Source: Candidatus Zhuqueibacterota bacterium (GTDB lineage: Bacteria > Zhuqueibacterota > Zhuqueibacteria > Oceanimicrobiales > Oceanimicrobiaceae). From it: DNA of 64,000 nucleotides. A program made the translations under genes and the position numbers. The number at the start of each line of letters is the position of its first letter. The stretch's first letter is position 1. Where the stretch lies: the NCBI GenBank assembly GCA_029262055.1, contig JAJDAD010000114.1, positions 19,740 through 83,739 of the forward strand, in the 5' to 3' direction. The notes beneath the pieces were generated by a model that was given only the letters and a program-made list of their open reading frames with translations, ran no database searches and was not told the DNA's origin. Positions 60,729 through 64,000 of the stretch are shown here, piece after piece.

Positions 60729-62873
60729 TTAACGAATAAGCAACATTTTGATCGTCTGCGACTGGTTTGCCGTGGTCAGCTTTGTGAAGTAGATGCCGCT
60801 TGCCGCAGCTCTTCCGTCGTCATCGAGTCCCCGCCAGCGAATTTGATAGGTTCCAGCGATTTGTCGGTCATTCATCAACGTTCGTACTCTTTTGCCCTTC
60901 ACATCATAAATGATAAGCCGCACTCTGCTAGTTTTTTTTAGCTGATAGACGATCGTGGTTCCTGGATTAAACGGGTTGGGATAGTTCTGCGCCAAAGTGA
61001 TGCTTGTTGGAAGCACAACTTCTGGTGTTGAAGAGCCACCACGGACCGATACCACCCCGCCGGTATTGGTTTTGAGAATCGTTCCAAAACTTCCGACTAC
61101 GATAGCAGTATTCGCGGCTGTTAGAGCGATTCCAGTTAAAAAATTGGAGGTATTGCTTGATTGACTTGTCCAACTCTCACCGCCGTCAGTGGTTCTTAGA
61201 ATGGTTCCGCTTGAACCCACGGCCATACCAGTCAGTGGGTCGGCAAAGGAAACGCTGTCTAGCGTTTCCCCTGTACCGCTACTCCGTTCCGTCCAGGTTA
61301 TGCCACCATCGTTCGTGGCGAGCAGCGTTCCCCGATTGCCGACTACTGTGGCCGAATGGGTATTTCTAAAAACGATATCTTTCAATGACCAGATCGTGGC
61401 AATAGCGCGCTTTACCCAGATCCGGCCGCCATCCGTTGTCGTGAGAATGGTTCCGCTATTGCCGACAACGGTTCCCGTATCTGCATTGACAAAATAGACG
61501 CCATATAATGAGCTTTGGGTTCCACTGAGTTGGTCAACCCAAGTTGTTCCCCCATCTATTGTCCGCAATATTGTGCCAGCAGCTCCGACTATCGTCGCTG
61601 TGAAGTTATCGATTAGGTGTACCCCGTACAAGTTGAGGGTGGTGCCGCTATCCTGGGTCAACCATGTATTCCCGCCATCTACTGTCCCAAGTATTGTTCC
61701 ATCCAAGCCTACTACGGCTCCGACATGTGAATCGAGCAGACTGACTTTGAAGAGGTTCGTTGTTGTAGTACTCTCCTGAGTGACCCATGAATCACCCCCA
61801 TTCATTGTTTTCAGAATAATGCCATCTGTGCCAACCGCCATCCCAACATTTTTGTTTGCAAAACTAACATCCAGAAGATTGTTTATCGGGCCAATTGACT
61901 GTTCATACCAGGTTTTGCCGCGGTCATCCGTTCTGAAATGAATGCCACCGTCACCTACGACAAAACCCGAAGCATCGCCGGTGAATTTGATTTTGCGCAA
62001 CTCACCCCCACGAATCAGCGTCAATTGCTCCTCCCAGGTGACGCCCCCATCTGTGCTGAGTAGGGGTCTTCCGCCGCTAACAGCGATTGCGGTATTTGTA
62101 TCTATCATGGTCACGCTCAGTACAGGTATCGAAGTGCCACTCAACTGTGCAGTCCAAGTTGTTCCACCGTCGATGGTTCTAATAATTTCACCTCCAAAAC
62201 CTACAGCTATCCCCACATGATCACTTGCAAACGCTACATCGACAAGATGGTGGTTTCCACCACCAGCCAGCGTTTGAATTGACCAGGACTGCCCGCCGTC
62301 TACGGTTTTCAGCACACTGTTTGAATTACCTACAGCAAAACCGGTGCTATGGTCAAGAAAAGTGATGGCGTAGAGAGCCCGGTCAAAACCGAGGTCAACT
62401 TGTCCCCAGTTCTTTCCGCCATCAACCGTGGTGAGCATGATGCCTTCCCATCTTACATCGAAACCTACGGCAAATCCCGTGAGTGAGTCTGTAAGGAAAA
62501 CATCATAGAGATCCTTGGTAGTATTGCTAGGTTGCAGGGTCCAGGTACTGCCGCCGTCGGTTGTCCGCAAGATGATTCCTCCAATCCCTACTGCCGTTCC
62601 CGTTTGTGGATCACTGAAGTTCAAACCTCGGAGAGAGCTTGAAACTCCCCCAGCATAATGCTTAATATCCCAGGTTGCCCCTCCGTCAGTTGTCTTCATC
62701 ACAGTTCCCACATCTCCGACTGAAATAGCGTTATCTGCATCGAAGAGATGAATATCATACAGAGTGTTTCCCTGAGGCAATGGATTTTGCCACTCCCATC
62801 CCTGGCCAAAAACCAACTGAAGCGAGGAAAAATCAAATAGAAAAATAAACCAGAAGAGCGCTTGCTTTTTCAT
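60729..62873 (-). CDS. Secreted YCF48/BNR-repeat propeller protein with T9SS-type sorting domain
   Basis: 714 residues; ATG at 62873 behind GGTTAGGAC. Signal peptide LFWFIFLFDFSSLQLVFG. About 13 repeats of TxDGGxxW (for example TTDGGATWD, TVDGGKNWG, TIDGGTTWV, TTDGGESWT), each about 45 residues and with GxAVGxxGxIL between, make two beta propellers of the photosystem-assembly Ycf48/Hcf136-like or sialidase type. Used in bacteria mainly as binding or adhesion propellers. The C terminus ITLAQNYPNPFNPGTTIVYQL ... IYDVKGKRVRTL ... ASGIYFTKLTT ... KMLLIR is the type IX sorting domain. No catalytic residues are evident; adhesin or polysaccharide-binding role is inference. Confidence 0.9.
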   Translation of the reverse strand: MKKQALFWFIFLFDFSSLQLVFGQGWEWQNPLPQGNTLYDIHLFDADNAISVGDVGTVMKTTDGGATWDIKHYAGGVSSSLRGLNFSDPQTGTAVGIGGIILRTTDGGSTWTLQPSNTTKDLYDVFLTDSLTGFAVGFDVRWEGIMLTTVDGGKNWGQVDLGFDRALYAITFLDHSTGFAVGNSNSVLKTVDGGQSWSIQTLAGGGNHHLVDVAFASDHVGIAVGFGGEIIRTIDGGTTWTAQLSGTSIPVLSVTMIDTNTAIAVSGGRPLLSTDGGVTWEEQLTLIRGGELRKIKFTGDASGFVVGDGGIHFRTDDRGKTWYEQSIGPINNLLDVSFANKNVGMAVGTDGIILKTMNGGDSWVTQESTTTTNLFKVSLLDSHVGAVVGLDGTILGTVDGGNTWLTQDSGTTLNLYGVHLIDNFTATIVGAAGTILRTIDGGTTWVDQLSGTQSSLYGVYFVNADTGTVVGNSGTILTTTDGGRIWVKRAIATIWSLKDIVFRNTHSATVVGNRGTLLATNDGGITWTERSSGTGETLDSVSFADPLTGMAVGSSGTILRTTDGGESWTSQSSNTSNFLTGIALTAANTAIVVGSFGTILKTNTGGVVSVRGGSSTPEVVLPTSITLAQNYPNPFNPGTTIVYQLKKTSRVRLIIYDVKGKRVRTLMNDRQIAGTYQIRWRGLDDDGRAAASGIYFTKLTTANQSQTIKMLLIR

Positions 62874-63369
62874 GTCCTAACCTCCAGCGTGTAATTCGTA
62901 AAAGGATTCTCTTTATAGATATACGAATCACAGCCCAATCGCCCCCATTGTTTTGTTAAAAGAAAAAGGAAAAACATCTCCGGTTCGTCAATCGTAACAA
63001 CCTCATCTGCCCCTTTGTAGTCTGTGCGAGAAGTACATCAGTAGGATAGAGACAACCTGTTTATGCGGCTTTATGCGGCGATTAAATAGAAGAACCCGCC
63101 CTGCACTATATATAGACACTTCAAATGCGTGAATACTGAATAGTTTTTTTATTTTATTCTTGTAATATTTGTTTAAGGGCGCACGATTTTATCGCAAATT
63201 ACTCAGAGTTCGATGACATATTACCCGACAAAACGTTCCTTTCGTAAGGTGAACTGTTATGCTATGCTACCTTCAGAATGTAGGGTGCGGTCCCACCGCA
63301 CCTTCCCCATTCACAACGCCAAAACCCAGTTCATCCAAGCTGAAGTCCTAATTCACTATCCGCACCCCT
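62874..63369. other. Intergenic region, AT-rich, with REP-like palindrome
   Basis: About 500 bases before the broken transposase. Mostly AT-rich with no gene; a TTATGCGGC tandem (63061-63080) and the palindrome at 63284-63302 are the only structures. It probably carries the promoter of the propeller gene on the reverse strand. Confidence 0.45.
63284..63302. repeat. REP-like palindrome
   Basis: GGTGCGGT and ACCGCACC form a perfect 8-bp stem with a CCC loop, flanked by GTAG. It lies about 70 bases from the end of the RayT-like pseudogene. GTAGGGTGCGGT-type palindromes are typical partners of REP-associated tyrosine transposases; the bases before the gene start (GTGTAGGGTG) recall half of it. 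Confidence 0.6.
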
Positions 63370-63921
63370 CTACTCTCCAAAATCCTGATCACCGTCAATT
63401 ATCAGCTCGGACGTACCCCAATCCGCCTCGTAGTACCCAAGTTTCAAATAGCGGTGAAAGCTCGACCACTTCCAGTCGTGCCGGCGTTTGGCATAACCAT
63501 GTTTGACCAGATTGTAATGGATGTAATCGAAATGACGACCGCATTAAGCATCGTCTCTTGTCAAATGTTCCCAGAAACGACGTTGCCACACGGCAGATTC
63601 ACCTCTCTTTTTGCGGGACATATTCCGTTGGCCATCCTCTCCACCCAGCGACAAGTATCGCTTGCTAAAAATCGCTTTGATACTCGTCCACCTATTGGAA
63701 AAGTCAGCATCCCCTTCGGGCAAACGCCAAATGCAATGAAGATGGTCCGGAAGCAGGCAGATTGCATCCACTTCGAAAGGATAGCGGCTTTGCACATCTT
63801 TCCAGGCATGCCGCAAAGTTCTACGAGCCAATGGCGATGTCAAAAATCGGCGGCGGTTGAAAGTTACCAGCGTAAAGCAATACAGTCCACCGGCAAATCT
63901 AGCCCGAACGTAATTACTCAT
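63370..63921 (-). pseudogene. REP-associated tyrosine transposase (RayT / Y1_Tnp), in-frame stop
   Basis: From ATG at 63921 (AGGGTGAAT upstream) the frame reads MSNYVRARFAGGLYCFTLVTFNRR, then FEVDAICLLPDHLHCIW, the HxH (HLH) pair of Y1 transposases, then WQRRFWEHLTRDDA, and stops at TAA 63544-63546. The same frame continues past the stop with GRHFDYIHYNLVKHGYA ... DWKWSSFHRYLKLG ... ADWG and ends at 63370, all conserved in intact RayT. The single stop truncates the catalytic part just before the tyrosine-bearing YIHYN region, so it is a recent pseudogene unless the stop is an assembly error. Confidence 0.85.
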
Positions 63922-64000
63922 ATTCACCCTACACTTGACGTCAAAATACCGTTTGGGCAAAAACGACGACCTTTCCTTTGTTGAACATCGAATGGGCAAC

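Noticed and set aside
1..64000. CRISPR array or prophage
   Set aside because: No regularly spaced direct repeats, cas genes, integrase or phage structural genes seen.

Overview
The window looks like a chromosomal segment of an anaerobic or facultatively anaerobic bacterium of the FCB superphylum (Calditrichota / KSB1 / Zixibacteria-like lineages are my best guess). The clue is four secreted proteins ending in the 'NYPNPFNP' type C-terminal sorting domain of type IX secretion, combined with 2-oxoacid:ferredoxin oxidoreductases and heterodisulfide-reductase (Hdr) genes. I found no rRNA, tRNA or CRISPR array. Taxonomy is inference; no search was possible.

Layout. 1-7000: start of dinB, a STAS protein, then a leftward cluster of acyl-CoA and DRE-TIM/aconitase-family enzymes (leuD-like, thiolase, 3-hydroxybutyryl-CoA dehydrogenase, crotonase, LeuA-like synthase) interrupted by an AT-rich lipoprotein gene. 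7000-12200: dispersed repeats, moaC, a lipoprotein, a YbdK-like ligase and a DEAD-box helicase. 12200-21000: signalling block (CheY-like protein, a giant multi-PAS hybrid kinase, a second receiver), a B12-binding radical SAM protein and small genes. 21000-31000: leftward GlcNAc-utilisation cluster (GH20 hexosaminidase, NagB-PIG-L fusion, ROK kinase, ROK repressor) flanked by a DUF1028 protein and an M20 peptidase. 31000-37000: secreted TIM-barrel glycosidase-like proteins with sorting domains, a lipoprotein, a membrane LytTR regulator and an NYN/LOTUS protein.

37600-57040 is the most striking part: a rightward energy-metabolism island of GNAT, korDABC (2-oxoacid:ferredoxin oxidoreductase), a GltD-like flavoprotein fused to ferredoxin and MvhD domains, FmdB-type zinc ribbon, a small Cys-rich protein, citrate synthase, an HdrC-HdrB fusion, HdrA-MvhD, small membrane proteins, hemerythrin, and an unusually long pyruvate:ferredoxin oxidoreductase. 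The HdrA reading frame contains an in-frame TGA exactly where the family has a cluster-binding cysteine, followed by a well-formed two-part hairpin with the geometry of a bacterial SECIS element; I call it a selenoprotein. Together the genes suggest a flavin-based bifurcating (or confurcating) module joining NAD(P)H, ferredoxin and 2-oxoacid/citrate metabolism, possibly for reductive or reversible TCA-cycle flux.

57100-64000: a secreted subtilase whose sorting domain is split off by a -1 frameshift at a G6 run, a 13-repeat YCF48/BNR-type secreted propeller protein with a sorting domain, and a REP-associated transposase broken by an in-frame stop, next to a REP-like palindrome.
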